This document shows, piece after piece, positions 10,574 to 22,112 of a stretch of DNA of 41,022 bases (position 1 is its first letter; each line of letters begins with the position of its first letter). The position numbers were made by a program, and so were the translations under genes. The DNA comes from Vermamoeba vermiformis (lineage: Eukaryota; Tubulinea; Echinamoebida), in assembly GCA_045837725.1 (NCBI GenBank), contig JBEWZL010000299.1:1-41022 (forward strand), written 5' to 3'. A model generated the notes under the pieces. That model had not been told where the DNA came from. It ran no database searches and worked only from the letters and a program-made list of their open reading frames with translations.

Positions 10574-13311
10574 TTACAGGCCGGTAAAAATGATAAGCGA
10601 CAGTGACAACAACAGGGTCAAAGATAGATTGATGTTAATGTCCGCGGCGTTGTTAAGCTCGGCAGAATAATAAGCTGTGACAGTGTACTCTTCACTCGTG
10701 ATTGGTAATTCTAGCGAGCCATTCGAAACGTGCGTGCTCCAGTAGTCAAAGGTAAAGTGCACATCGTTAACGACTTGAATAGGCGGTGCTGCTAGCATTC
10801 TAATGACGCATATTAGTTTTGTTGTTCAATATGAAAGAAGGCTTTACCTCTTCATTCCAACAACGCCTACAAGATCCATAGGTGGATAGATCGTAATTCC
10901 GTCCAACTCTAATGTAACCCCAGCAGTATCAGACAGAATGTGAATAGTGCCGAGCTTGGGGTGAATATCAACATATGTCTCCGCGCTCAATCCTAAGCTG
11001 TCCACCGCGGTGAAATGTACTCGATACCACTGCACGTGATCAACCTCGCCAACGACAGGAATTGTAAAATTTCCTTCTGTCACGTCAGGAATAGGTCCTA
11101 AGAATGGATGCGTGTGCTGTTGGTGATGCAGCACGATGGTCCATGCCACTCGGACATTTGGGTCCTCTGCTGACGATGCTTTTCCTGATTATACCGGTCA
11201 ATTACTACTAATGCTACAGACCAGAGACTTACCGCTAAAGTAGAACGTGTCTCCTGCACTATAAGTGTCACTTGCAGTTGGAGAAATTATCTCTAGTGCT
11301 GGAGGCAATCGAGTCGTAACATAGAGGTACACAGTGTTACTCGTGGTGTCCCCGTAAGAGTTGAAAATTCTCGCGTAGATTCTTGTCGCGTTGTCGGATA
11401 GCTGCACATCTAATTTCAAATATTAGTATTGCTAAATCTAAAAATATTGCCCATACTTGAGATTGTCAAAGTGTTCGAGTTGGAGTCTTGTATTGGCTGG
11501 TTGTTTCTGTACCATTGATAACCAAGATCATCGCCATTAGCTTCGACGGTAAATGTGGCTGAGTAATTCACCGAGACCAATTTAGACTCGGGCTGTAAAA
11601 ACACTGACGGGCCGAGATCCGTTGTTCGCACAACTTTGTATAGTATACCTAGAATGAATTAGCCATCTTTTGCAATAGGATCGGTAGTATTTGTCTTACC
11701 CGTATCAACTTCGGTATTAACAACAATAGAACCGTTGCTGTTGCCGCGATCCAGAACGTACAAACTGCCTGTACGAAGAGTCAAAATAATGAAATTTCGC
11801 ATTTTTGTTCGAATGACGTACCATCAGGCCCCGTGACAACACCCAGTGCTGCCTCTAGTCCGCTGATGAATATTTGATTGTCATCCATGGTCGTGACCGG
11901 ATCGTACTTTTGATTCAAATCAAGTGCTCTGACCCAACCAGCGCAGTAATCGCCAAAGAAAAATTTGCCTTTGTATTCGCTCGGAAATTGAATCGCCCCT
12001 CTTTTTCGGCTCGTCGGCGCAAGATTTGAGTAGAACGATCCGCCCGTGATTGAACACGAACCATCTCTGAAACACTTCAATTAGCCCTTTCAAGAATGAA
12101 AAATGTAACGATACGTACTGATGGAAATAAGTGAATATTGGCTGCACAATCGTCGGATCTGTCGTGTCAGCTAAACCTTCAAACATTGGCCAGCCATAAT
12201 TAGCGCCTTTTTTGCCAACGTTGATCTCTTCCCAACTCGCTACACATACATTAATTACATTATAGGACTAAAGGCCTCATATATATTACCCTCGCCAACA
12301 TCGTTGATGTAAAGTTGGTTTGAGATCGGATCTACTGTCATTGTGAATGGATTTCGTAATCCATAGGCCCAAATAGCTTTATGTTTTCCTATGAATATTT
12401 ATAGTTAATCTTTGATGAAATCGACAACAAGAATATTGGAAGAAATTACACGAGATCTGCCGAACTTATCTGGCTGGTCAGCCTCGTTCACAGAATAATT
12501 CAGATCGCTCATAATCAATCTTTAAACGTACCATCGACGTTATTATAAAATGGATTGTCGTTTGGAATGGACCCGTCAGCATTTATGCGGAGAATCTTGC
12601 CCCACGTGCTTTGAAGACTTTGCGAATGTTCATTGACGCCAATATTACCCGTAGCGATGTATAAATAGCTAAAAGCACTCGTAAGATCGGTTATAATACT
12701 ATAATTAGCGAACCTACCCTTGTGCATCGAAGGCTAAGGCACCGCCGTTGTGCACACCAGCGACTTCGAGCGGATCCATTTCGTAGAGTACTGTTTCAGA
12801 GCCAATATCGGCCACATTATCATATATAACAAATCTGCTAACTCGTGGTGGAGTAGTCTTGGGAGTATAATGCAAGTATACGAAGTGATTGGTGGCGAAA
12901 TTCGGATCCAAAGCAATGCCGATTAATCCTCGTTCATTATAATTATCAACTGTTAATGTCAAAGCAGGCGTCTCTAATAAAGTGTCGTTCTGAATTACAC
13001 GCAAGCTGCCATGCTTTTCACAAAGAAATACCCGACCTGAAATTAGGAAATTTTAAGTAAAGAATTAAAAATTCGCTGTCATTAATTCAAATAACTGCTT
13101 GACAATACTAACCGTCTTGAGCTACAGCCATAGTGGTCGGATTAAGGCCGCTGGCGATGACTAATAAAGATTTCAATCAGTCTGGTATTCCGGAAGCGGA
13201 TCAGTGCTACGTACTTGAAAGCTGATATCCTGACTTTAGTTTGGGCGCTGCGTACGTGCCATATAGAATTGTTAATATAAGAAGATTGATAGCTAAAAGC
13301 TTGTTAAGCAT
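10574..13311 (-). CDS. Secreted PQQ-type sugar dehydrogenase (HHIP/GSDH-like) with Ig-like domains and GPI-type tail
   Basis: An extracellular six-bladed propeller of the glucose/sorbosone dehydrogenase family. It starts with a signal peptide (MLNKLLAINLLILTILYGTY). Propeller motifs include GLIGIALDPNF, HNGGALAFDAQG, YLYIATGNIG, WGKILRINADG, GLRNPFTMTVDP, INDVGEASWEEI, GANYGWPMFEG and VTGPDGSLYVLDRG. An Ig-like segment follows (YQWYRNNQPIQD), then a beta-sandwich beginning LEIISPTASDTYSAGDTFYF with the HHQQHTHPF signature seen in bacterial members. A final hydrophobic stretch (LSLTLLLSLSLIIFTGL) after NNAAD looks like a GPI attachment signal. About a dozen short introns interrupt it. Whether it is a true PQQ enzyme or, like HHIP, a ligand-binding relative cannot be told. 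The domain order matches large bacterial PQQ dehydrogenases more than vertebrate HHIP. Confidence 0.85.
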
Positions 13312-13397
13312 TGAGGGCACGGATTCGACGAGTGTGGTGGTGTCTTTGAAGCATCAAACTGATTTGTACAATGCTTAAATGACCAGAGCGGGGGCTT

Positions 13398-15674
13398 TTA
13401 TTTGTCGATTTTGAGGTCTTCGAGGTATTCTACGGCAAAAAACATGTAAATTTAGTATTTTGAAACTAGATCCTTCCCAAAGGATATCGGACCTGAAATT
13501 CTTTGAAATTTGATCACTCGCACAAAAGGATCGATATACTTCACTTAAGTGAGAAAATTACCTGTATTTTGATCGGTTTGGGCCGCTAGTCGACCAGATT
13601 CGAAGAATCTACGAGCATTTTGACTTGTAACTCCTAATGTCTGCTGAATCGTCCACTTCTTAACTTCGGAGACTAACTGTACTATTTCTTCCATGCCTTA
13701 TAATCGATATAATCAGGGATAAATTTATAACTGTGTTTTCTAAATTAGGAAAATGTAGCGAAATCGGATTTATAGAGCTGTTAGAGAATTCGATATTATT
13801 TAAATGACGCTTCGATAAATTACTTATTTACCTTCTTTGGACGGCTCGGGGCTATCCCAATCGGATTCGATAAGAAGTTTGTCGTCGGGAGTGAACGCGA
13901 TGTTGGATCTGAGTGTGTCCATATTGCTGCCATTGATTACCGTAGAATACGAGAAGTAGAACTTGTCGCTGATGTCTTTTAATGCTAATAACGACTTAAT
14001 CATATCGGACTTGCCACCTAAATCGCAGATCAGTACGGAGTCACTCGGATCTCAGAATATCGAATTCCTTTTCAGGAAATACAGCACATCGCTTACCGAA
14101 CGAATGTAACATTACTGCTGGCGGCATTATTTTGAGCTCTCCGTTATTATTGGCCTTCTTATTGCTCCGCGTGTAATTGTTTCTAAAGTAGTCGAACAGG
14201 TAGCCTTGAGCCCGTACGCAGTGCACTGTGACTGGCCGTTGCAATTTTGATGCAATATCCATCTGCTTTTCGAAAACTTGAACCTAAATGACATTACAGT
14301 TCGATAAATTTATTGCACCATTAAAACTTTAAGTATTTCGATCTTTACCTGCAGGTCGAACTCATTCACGCCGTAGCTCGTCTTGCTAACTTTGTCAATT
14401 CCGATCTCGCCGACGAAAGCCTCGGGGTGTGCTCGCAATTGCTGAAAAAATAAGTTAGCTTTGCAAAACAAATGATTGAAAGAGATGTCCGTAATTATTT
14501 TCATGAATTTAACTGGCTCAGATTCTAAAATAACAGCTTCGGATAATGTGCTCGATAAATTAAAGGGATCTGGTTTAAGATTCATTTATTGGTATCTTTA
14601 TTCTAGATCCCCACGTAAGCCAAACATTTGGTGATTCCTAAGGCTTGAAACATAGACCATCGAGCATATCCGTCAAATATTAATTTATCACTACCTCTAA
14701 TTATCAGAGGAGGAATAGGAATATTATTTTTCCGTAAGTCGATCTGATTTTTCAGTCTAGGTTGGACGTCCGCTTGAAATATATCGGATTTATAAAGAGC
14801 TTCGTTAATCTTAATATCTTTGACGTCCATTTCCATCAATTTCCATGTTGAATTGTACAAATCAGCGCCGTAAATTGGAAAGTCCTCGGCATCCCACTCA
14901 TTTTCGCATGTTTTGATGACATAATCTCTTATTTTATCAGGTGGTAATATGGAGTATGTGCCTTCAATTGTAGTTGTGTCCATTTTAGAATTTGCAAGGT
15001 AAATGAGAAAAAAAGAAGATCAACGTTTCGTACGAACGAGAAGACACGTGGTAATTGGTTTCAACGAGTGCTAAAAAAATATATAAACATATTTACGATA
15101 CCTTTTCGAGGCGCTCGTCCCAGCCCGGCTTCATTGGTGGCAATTCTTTAGGCTCGGTGTCTTCCTCGTCATGATTGTGGTTCGTGTTGTTCTTTTTGCT
15201 GTTAGTATTAAAGCAGCAGTGTGCTTGCCACGGGTGAATGCCGTATGCAGGAATTACCAGCTTCGGAAACATTTTGTATAAATTTTGGATCTGTCAAAAC
15301 GTCTGGTTAGTTTCCCGCATTATTCAACAATACTAATTAATTATAATTCTTAATTAATATAAATTGCGTAGCTAAGCAACGCTCTTTACGTGCTTTGATT
15401 TGCAAAATTAAGTTTTTAATTTAATTATTTTGTGATTTACCTGTCCCCACTCGTTCTCTTCCATCGCCACGAGTACGATGCCTTCGTAGTAAAACATCTT
15501 ATAATTTTTCTTTTCTCTTTCCTCCACGCACTTCAATAAAAACGGTTCAATTTTCTTCTTATTTAAATGGATGTGGCTGTGACAGTCGAAAACGCCAGCT
15601 GCCGTTGGTAACTTTGCGTTTTTATTGTTCGATCCTTTAGCGACCGTTTTCTTATTGCTCGTGTTCTTCTCCAT
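13398..15674 (-). CDS. TatD-family metal-dependent hydrolase/DNase-like protein
   Basis: TIM-barrel metallohydrolase of the TatD family, roughly 330 residues. Metal-site motifs are visible in order: FDCHSHIHL (HxH), VGEIGID (Glu), VTVHCVRAQG (His), PAVMLHSFG (His) and LLIESDWDSP (Asp). The start at 15674 gives a Lys/Asn-rich leader before the barrel. Exon ends reconstruct cleanly: DERLEK ends at 15102 and joins QLRAHPEA starting at 14441. That intron (14442-15101) is about 660 nt, roughly ten times the local norm, and contains a separate ORF on the same strand. The last intron (about 120 nt) precedes the short terminal exon ending DLKIDK. The gene lies 86 bp upstream of the sugar dehydrogenase start. 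TatD proteins are 3'-5' DNases or deacylase-like enzymes; the substrate is unknown here. Confidence 0.88.
14603..14983 (-). CDS. ParB/sulfiredoxin-fold (ParB-N-like) protein nested in the TatD intron
   Basis: An uninterrupted 126-residue ORF lies wholly inside the long TatD intron on the same strand. It begins MDTTTIEGTYSILPP and ends ITKCLAYVGI. The second half matches the ParB/Srx-like nuclease fold: a WKLMEMDVKDIKINEAL strand, a region running from QADVQPRL to the NNIPIPPLIIRG motif, then KLIFDGYARWSMFQALGI, which corresponds to the D-G-[HY]-x-R-[WY] box of ParB-like domains. Such domains are mainly bacterial, phage and giant-virus proteins (segregation nucleases, CTPases, DNA-modification partners). 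It has no intron of its own. It could be a nested gene or a recent insertion, or an alternative exon, though the latter would break the TatD reading. Function is unknown. Confidence 0.7.
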   Translation of the reverse strand: MDTTTIEGTYSILPPDKIRDYVIKTCENEWDAEDFPIYGADLYNSTWKLMEMDVKDIKINEALYKSDIFQADVQPRLKNQIDLRKNNIPIPPLIIRGSDKLIFDGYARWSMFQALGITKCLAYVGI

Positions 15675-16036
15675 CGTTGCTTTGAGATAATTGTGCGAAA
15701 AAGGATATTTCTATTTGTGCGTTTCCAATTTCGGTCTGGCTGCTCTTCCATGACGAACCAGAAAAGTTCATTGCACGAACACCAACGCTTGGGAGGCTAC
15801 TAATTGAGTCCTAAGCCTTTTAGCATAGTTTAATTTTTCGTGTTCAGCGATCAGACCTTTTGTGGAACTTCGCATTTGAACCAAAACGGTAGCAAGTTCG
15901 AACTCTTCTTTATATTGAACTACTCTGCAGAGGTAAATACAGTTCTGCGCCCAGTTTTACCACAACGTTCGGGTTTTTTGACGCTCGCTCATCTGATCAA
16001 ACAAACACGCCACGAGAACTCGACCCTACTACCAGG
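15675..16036. other. Divergent intergenic region between TatD and the Crinkler-like gene
   Basis: This 362-bp space separates two divergent starts and should hold both promoters. No motif is recognised. A short + strand frame at 15840-16040 has no family resemblance. Confidence 0.5.
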
Positions 16037-18810
16037 ATGAATACGCTATTAGGTACCGAAGCATTCAGAAAGAGTTACTTGTTCGCGAAAACCTCCTATT
16101 CTCTCGTAAAAAATAGGTATTGCAAATATTAGAATAATTTTCCAATTTATTTTACAAAATACGCATTTGTTTAGGACGCTGAATCCTAGATCATTTCACA
16201 CTTCGGCTTTACTATTTGCTAAAAAGAAAAATACTCCTGGAACGGAAAGTGCATTAGCGGCCAAGGTAGCTGAGTTGCAAGCTGAAGTCGCCCAATTGAA
16301 AGCTCAAGCTACTGCCAAAAATACGTCAATGGAATCAAAGACACATCCATACATGCGAGGGCTCAACGGTTATAAATTTCCTATTGTCGCTGGCGAAAAC
16401 GGTCTGGAATGGTATTCCTCTCAATTACGTAAATGGGGCACCGAACCACCGTTCCTCAATCGCCACGACGCACTCTTCACTTTGCTGTGCAATGCATACA
16501 ATTCAGTTGTTGCAAGTATGAAACCTGTCGTCACTCTTGCAACGACATCGCCTGGCTTTGGCACAACTCGCATCTTGGTCGAATGGATTGCGCAAGCATT
16601 CCTACATCCTTTCATTGTTGGTTCATTTCTGGCTGATAGCTGGAAGCTAAACTACACAATTACTACAAATGTCGAAGAGCAGATTCGCACAGCATTGAAG
16701 TCAACAAGCACTGAGACAGTACAGCGTGCCAATTTTCTTTTGCGCTTGTTTGATGCTGCTCTCTCACCATCAATTATCACTGTTCGTGCAGAGAAAAATA
16801 CTGAAATTCAAGGCATTATTGGTGCATCAGAAATTGTGACCGATGCGCAAGTCTTGCAAGGTACACAGTTGTTTTTATTATACTTAAATCTAACACTACA
16901 GAAAGTCTGCAAAGCAATTCTTATCAGTGGAATTGCATGCTTTACTAATGCCCAACTTTCTTTGTACAACCTTGATCTGCCTTCCCTGGCAAACTATTAT
17001 TTGAATGCAGTGCGCAGTGCCTCTAAATGGCCAGAGTTTGTTGTGAAGGATAGGCCAAAACCATTGCTGATAATCAACATTGATGAAGTACAGGTAAATT
17101 CAGTTTTAATATATATTTGCGAGTATTAAGGCTGGTACAACAGGAATTTGTTAAAAGGCATACACCTCATGAAAAGAAAAATTTGGCCTTTGAGATTGCC
17201 AGACAGTTCTTTAATCTCTCTAGAGACTCTGTTATAATTAACATGGTATCCACCAATTGAGCAACCTTCTGTTTAATGTTAAAATATCAATTCTGTAGGT
17301 GGGGCTTTGCACTGGTGGCTTGAATGCCTTTCGAGATCAAGCAAAGTTCTATCTAGTTCCCTACCTACCAATGGATCCCCTACTTGAGCTGCAAATACCT
17401 GAAGGAAGTTTGTGAGAAAGTGCTGCCCAAGAAATTGTATGCACCTGACGTTGAAGGTCAAAACGGCCATTTTAGCAAGGCTTTGTCACTACAGCTGCAT
17501 GAATTATGGCTTACAACGTGCGGCATTCCAAGATCCATCGAAACGCTAGTTGAAGTGTTACTGAGGATGCCCCTCAATGTTATAGACAAGTTATCAAATG
17601 AACAATTAGCAGAAGTTAGGAGGGCTCTTGCTGCTGATCGACCATTTACAGACATTACAAAGGAGATTGGAGCCAATCTCACTGAAATACAATGGAACCA
17701 GCTATTATTGGACTTCATTTTTTGCATACCAAAGAAACCAGAGAGTTGTATTGTTGGCAAAATTTGCTATGAAGACCTGGAGGCGGTGGGTGTTATCATC
17801 CCATTTCACTTCAATCAGCCACAAATATCAAAGCCTTATGTTATGCAGGATGACAGAAATTACACAATCCCTTTTTATTTGTATACAAGTGAAATTCAAA
17901 AGGCACTACCAGCATTTCAAAGCAATTACAAAAGCATACCAAATCGACACAACGTGGCATGGGAAAAATGTCACATTACCCTCGAAATGGTGATCAAAGT
18001 GTATGGTCGTGTGATTAATGACAACATCAGAACAGCAGAATGTCGGACACTAAAGAAGAAAGAACATGTTTTTACTAACACAACACACAACACTAAAATA
18101 ATACTACAGGAGACTGCTGCTGTAAGCTTATGGTTGCGGTACTTGCACAAAAGAGTCGGCAAGAAAGCAAATCTTTTGGTGTCACTAGATGAAGTTCTGA
18201 AAGGCTTTGGTCTGACTAACTTTTATGTAAGTTCCTGCTTCATCATCAGCTGGACTAATTTTTTTGGTATCCAGGCATCATGGAAAGGAGTGATTCAGCT
18301 TACTGAAATAGGCTTATGTTACCAGACAGTGAACAATGACAAAGTCAAGCACCCCAATTTTGACAACTATGTGGAGTTCTTAGCCAAAAATCACTACATA
18401 GCAATCAACACAGCTTCATCCATGTTTGCAGATGTCATTGCACCTTTGTATGACAGCAATGGTAACTTCAAGAAGATACTTTGTATTCAGTGCTGTGATG
18501 TCAAGAACAACAGCAATTCAGTAAGCTGCTTATAGTTGCTAGGTACAATAACTAACGATTGATCAATTAGATTCAACCCTCTTACGTCTGTGGACAGATT
18601 GAGTATGTTCTAAGACCTGAAAACAATGCAATTTTCATTATTTTGGCTCCAAACATTACTCCAACTCCACTCTCGCAACTACCAAGTCGGCTGCCTGATC
18701 ATCAGAAGACCACAATTGAAAATTGGGAGATAAAAAAAGAATTACTAGTTTCCGATGGAAAGAATTACCTGTCCGATTGGTTCTTGCGTGTATTTTCAGC
18801 CTCGTTTTGA
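16037..18810 (+). CDS. Crinkler/RHS-type P-loop NTPase with nuclease-like C-terminus, diverged copy
   Basis: Large multi-exon protein. The first 60 residues (FRKSYLFAKTSYSLVKNRT then RSFHTSALLFAKKK) look like a mitochondrial presequence, followed by a short Ala/Glu-rich coiled coil (AKVAELQAEVAQLKAQ). The core resembles the STAND-like NTPase of Crinkler and RHS proteins: a P-loop-like segment near TTSPGFGTTRI, a Walker B strand (KPLLIINIDEVQ) and the 'G-x-PR' helix (TTCGIPRSIETL). The last 150 residues (ADVIAPLYDSNG, KKILCIQCCDVK) resemble the restriction-endonuclease-like domain often fused to these proteins. Crinklers are effector or toxin-type proteins derived from mobile elements, so this copy is treated as a fossil. 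It looks diverged, with about one possible break, although an unmodelled short intron could explain that. It is convergent with the HEPN gene, 183 bp between stops. Confidence 0.55.
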
Positions 18811-18838
18811 TGTTGAATCTTAATTTGTTTTACGTGGC

Positions 18839-18844
18839 AATAAA
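18839..18844 (+). promoter_or_regulatory. Poly(A) signal AATAAA of the Crinkler-like gene
   Basis: AATAAA lies 28 nt after the stop codon, the expected spacing for 3' end formation. This suggests the locus is transcribed to its end. Confidence 0.5.
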
Positions 18845-18993
18845 GCTCAATCCTTAAAGTGCAGTAGAAGTGACAGCAGTGACAGACCGCAAACGACAGT
18901 GCCGAGAGCGGGAGAGTTCATCGAGTGAGAGCAGCGATACTCAAATAGCAAAAGCCAAAGGTTTTACGTAAAAAAGTTCGTTACCTCTGGCAT

Positions 18994-21902
18994 CTACTTG
19001 CGATAGTAACGTAGAAGAGACCCAAGATAGTCTTTGTCGGGATAATCTTTGTGCAATCCTGGGATCTGATGCCTCTCTGCCTGCACTCCAAGATTGTAAT
19101 ATCGGTGCACGTCTTTCTTTTCGTCTAATCCGACAGCACAAATGCCAAGTCCATAGTAAGCTATTGAACGTGTAAATACGTGCTTAGATTAAGCCAATGT
19201 GCTGTCACTTACCACCAGCTCGTTCGATAGAGTCTTCATACTTGGCGCACTCGATGCATTTTAAAAAGGCTTTCTTTGCTTGATCGTATGTCTTGAGATT
19301 CATGTAACACTTGCCTAACATGAACCACAGCTCATGGTCGTCCGAAGATATCTTTACGGCGTCTTTGAGGGCTTGCAATGCATCTTGTAGCCTGTCAGTG
19401 AGCGAATAGACAATCGACGCAATCTTCAAAACGTCTCTTGAGTTGGGGAACAGATTTGTAGCACGTCTGATGAACTGCAGCAGCGCACGGTGCATATCTG
19501 GGTCTGCCAACTGCAGCATCGCATTTGCAATTACAACGTCTTCCGTAACACCTCTACGCATTGCAGTGCCGACCAATTCCAGCATCGTCGGGATCAGATC
19601 TGCAGGCACGAACAGCACTTTTTCCGTTATTCTCACCGCAGCTGCGAATTCTTCAACAAATAAGATGCTCATATCGGCGTTAATAGGCCTGTTATTTTGA
19701 GCAATATCCTCGGCAATGTGAAACGCACCCATGGCGTGCTTGATAGCGCGTTGAAGTTCCAATGCTACAGGTGTATTTGAGGCGAACACAGCCTCGTGTA
19801 GCTCTTTCAGAGTCTCGTCAGGTATGTGCGCAGTTGAATACTCTGGCGGTCTGAAGCTGTTGATAAGTTGTTGCCTCTCCTCCAAGTCCTCTGTGGCAAG
19901 TATTAATTCAAGCAAACCTCGACAGAGGACGCATTTCTTACCTTGTGTTTTAGGTGCTTTTTCTTCGAGCTCTTTCAACTTGCTCAAGTTCAAGTGAGCT
20001 TGATGATAGTTCCTGCGAATTGCTCGCTCAAACCACTTGCGGGCCTGTGTAAAACTGGGTGCCACGCCAGTGCCGGTCATGTAACAACAGCCTACTTTGT
20101 CCATCGCCGCGCCCTCGCCTTCATTTGCAGCTGCCAACAGTAACTTGAACCCTCTCGTAACATCCATCATCGCGTTTTTGCCCGTTAGATGCATGTCTCC
20201 CAGAAGTAGCATTGCGGCTGTATTGCCGTTATTGACCGCCTTTTCAAGCCACTCAAATGCTGCTGACTTGTTTCGCGGTCCGCCAATACCTTCCATTAAG
20301 CAGAAGGCAAAACAATACTGTGCCTGTGCGACGTCTGTTGGTCGGTCAGCATCGAACAATCCACCACGCGACACTTACTTTTATCTACTTTCTGCACCTT
20401 TGCCAGTTTTTCAAACCACGTTCTTGCCTTCTTTTCATTTGGCTTTACACCATGACCTTCTTTAAAGCAATACGCCTGCACTCGTTCAGCTAATGACTCG
20501 ACGCTACAATTGCTTTACGTACCACTTCGAGCATTCCTCTCGTGTTTCCTTTATCTGCAGCCTTCATGAAAAGATTAAACGCAGCCTCGTGCTTCGGAGG
20601 CACATTGCTCGCGTAAATCAAGCCACGAAAGACGTCCGCATCGGTGCTATTTTCCAATGATAAGGCGTTCAGAATGCTGTTCAAGTTGTCCACATTCATG
20701 CTAGCTCGGTATGTGTTGTTGATCTGAATAGAACCTGTTAGCGTTACGTTTAGTACGATGGTCGGCTTACATTTGCAACCTCTTCTTGCACATTTAGAAT
20801 AGTTCGAGAAATTGGAGCCGTGGACGATAAGTCTTGGTACACCGCACTACCACGAAGCTCTTCAAGACTTTTGTTTCCGGGATCCAACACGATAGCAGTG
20901 CCAAATGCTATGCATTAGTAAGTGTTAGTATGCTTCACTTATTATTACAGATAATTACGAACCTTGAACGGCCTTGCTAAAGTCTCGTCTAGCGAAGAAA
21001 ATTTTTCCTTTCTTCTCGTAGAAGCACCGTAATTCAGGCATTAATTGCTTTGCTTTCTTTAAGTCAACGAGTGCTCGATTAAATAATTTGTCTTCAGCAT
21101 CCTCATCGAGATCTGAATCTTTGTCTGCTTTGCGCTGTTTGACGAGCTCAACTGTGGCATCTGAACGCAACACCAATGCATTTGCTCGTTCGCTTTGACT
21201 GATCTTATGCAATGCCAATGCCTTTGTGAAACACTCTATAGCTTTTGAGAACTGTTTCGACTTCATGGCTGCTTCACCTTCACTCTTCAACTTCAAGAAC
21301 TCGGGATCTGTCGTTCCTGAGCTGAACGAGTTAATATCATTCGTGCGATACTTGTCAATCTCCTTCTCGTTCTCGCCGAAGAATAGCAATGCCTCTTTGA
21401 GTTGCTTGAAGAACTGTTCGAACTTTTGTTGATCGAGTTGGATCGACTCCTGGCTCGTTGAGTGTGCTACGTAATTACGAATATTCTTAATATTTTCTAA
21501 ATGCTGGTCTTCTATCGTAATTTTATCAGATTGAGTAACGCGTATTGCCTTAATTGCAGTAATTAATGTGGCGAGATCCCACGAAGAGGAGTCTCCTCCA
21601 CGGATAGCAGTCCTTCTATCAGTTGGACGACCAGCAAGATAATCAATATTATTTATGAAATATTGTCCGCACTCCTCTCCATCATTCCACTCCTGTCCTG
21701 TGCTTTGTTTGAAGCGATCTTTGAAGATTTGCTGCAGATATTGTGATACCGCATTTAGCATGTATTGAATACGTATAGTATCCCTAAAACCATAATTAAT
21801 TATTATCAAGATAAATATTAGATAATTAGTGGACGATAACTAAAAAGGTTCAGATTTGGTTTCCTGAGGCAACTATACTTACGTTCGAGTTGTATTTTCC
21901 AT
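18994..21902 (-). CDS. HEPN (DZIP3-like) - TPR - Sel1 repeat protein, long paralogue
   Basis: A tiny first exon (MENTTR, 21883-21902) splices to a DZIP3-like HEPN domain with RGGDSSSWDLATLITAI and the catalytic-type RX4H motif in IRNYVAHST. TPR helices follow (AAMKSKQFSKAIECFTKA, ALVDLKKAKQLMPELR, GKIFFARRDFSKAVQ), then Sel1 repeats (CFKEGHGVKPNEKKARTWFE, CLMEGIGGPRNKSAAFEWLE, CYMTGTGVAPSFTQARKWFE). Last is a roughly 270-residue helical C-terminus with further TPR-like units (LWFMLGKCYMNLKTYDQAKK). An apparent frame jump near 20340-20385 is explained by a 44-nt intron with GTAAGT donor and CTGACC branch site, at the same place as an intron in the next gene. HEPN domains with RX4-6H are often metal-independent RNases; TPR and Sel1 repeats mediate protein contacts. 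The role is probably RNA-linked or innate sensing, by inference. It is a tandem paralogue of the gene at 22113-24037. Confidence 0.82.
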
Positions 21903-22112
21903 ATTGTCGAATAAATTAACAGCCTAAGGCTTGATGTTGTTTGGTTTATTGAAACTGAAACATTGAAATAGCAGGATAAAAACCCACGGCAATCCAAAAA
22001 AATTTTCCGAGAGCATTTTCAGTGAAGGAAATCGGCTAGCAACTAACACTTCATGTCCACCCACAACACCATCGACATAGTGAATTCGCTTCTTAGATAA
22101 AGCTTAGCTGGC

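Noticed and set aside
14450-14585. Open frame MNLKPDPFNLSS... upstream of the TatD QLRAHPEA exon as coding sequence
   Set aside because: The GCTAAC branch site and TTTTTTCAG acceptor directly before QLRAHPEA, and the perfect TatD junction with DERLEK, mark it as intron sequence that happens to be open.
20340-20385. Apparent frameshift in the long HEPN-Sel1 gene
   Set aside because: A 44-nt GTAAGT...AACAG intron with a CTGACC branch site joins the two parts in frame and has a counterpart at the same place in the tandem paralogue.
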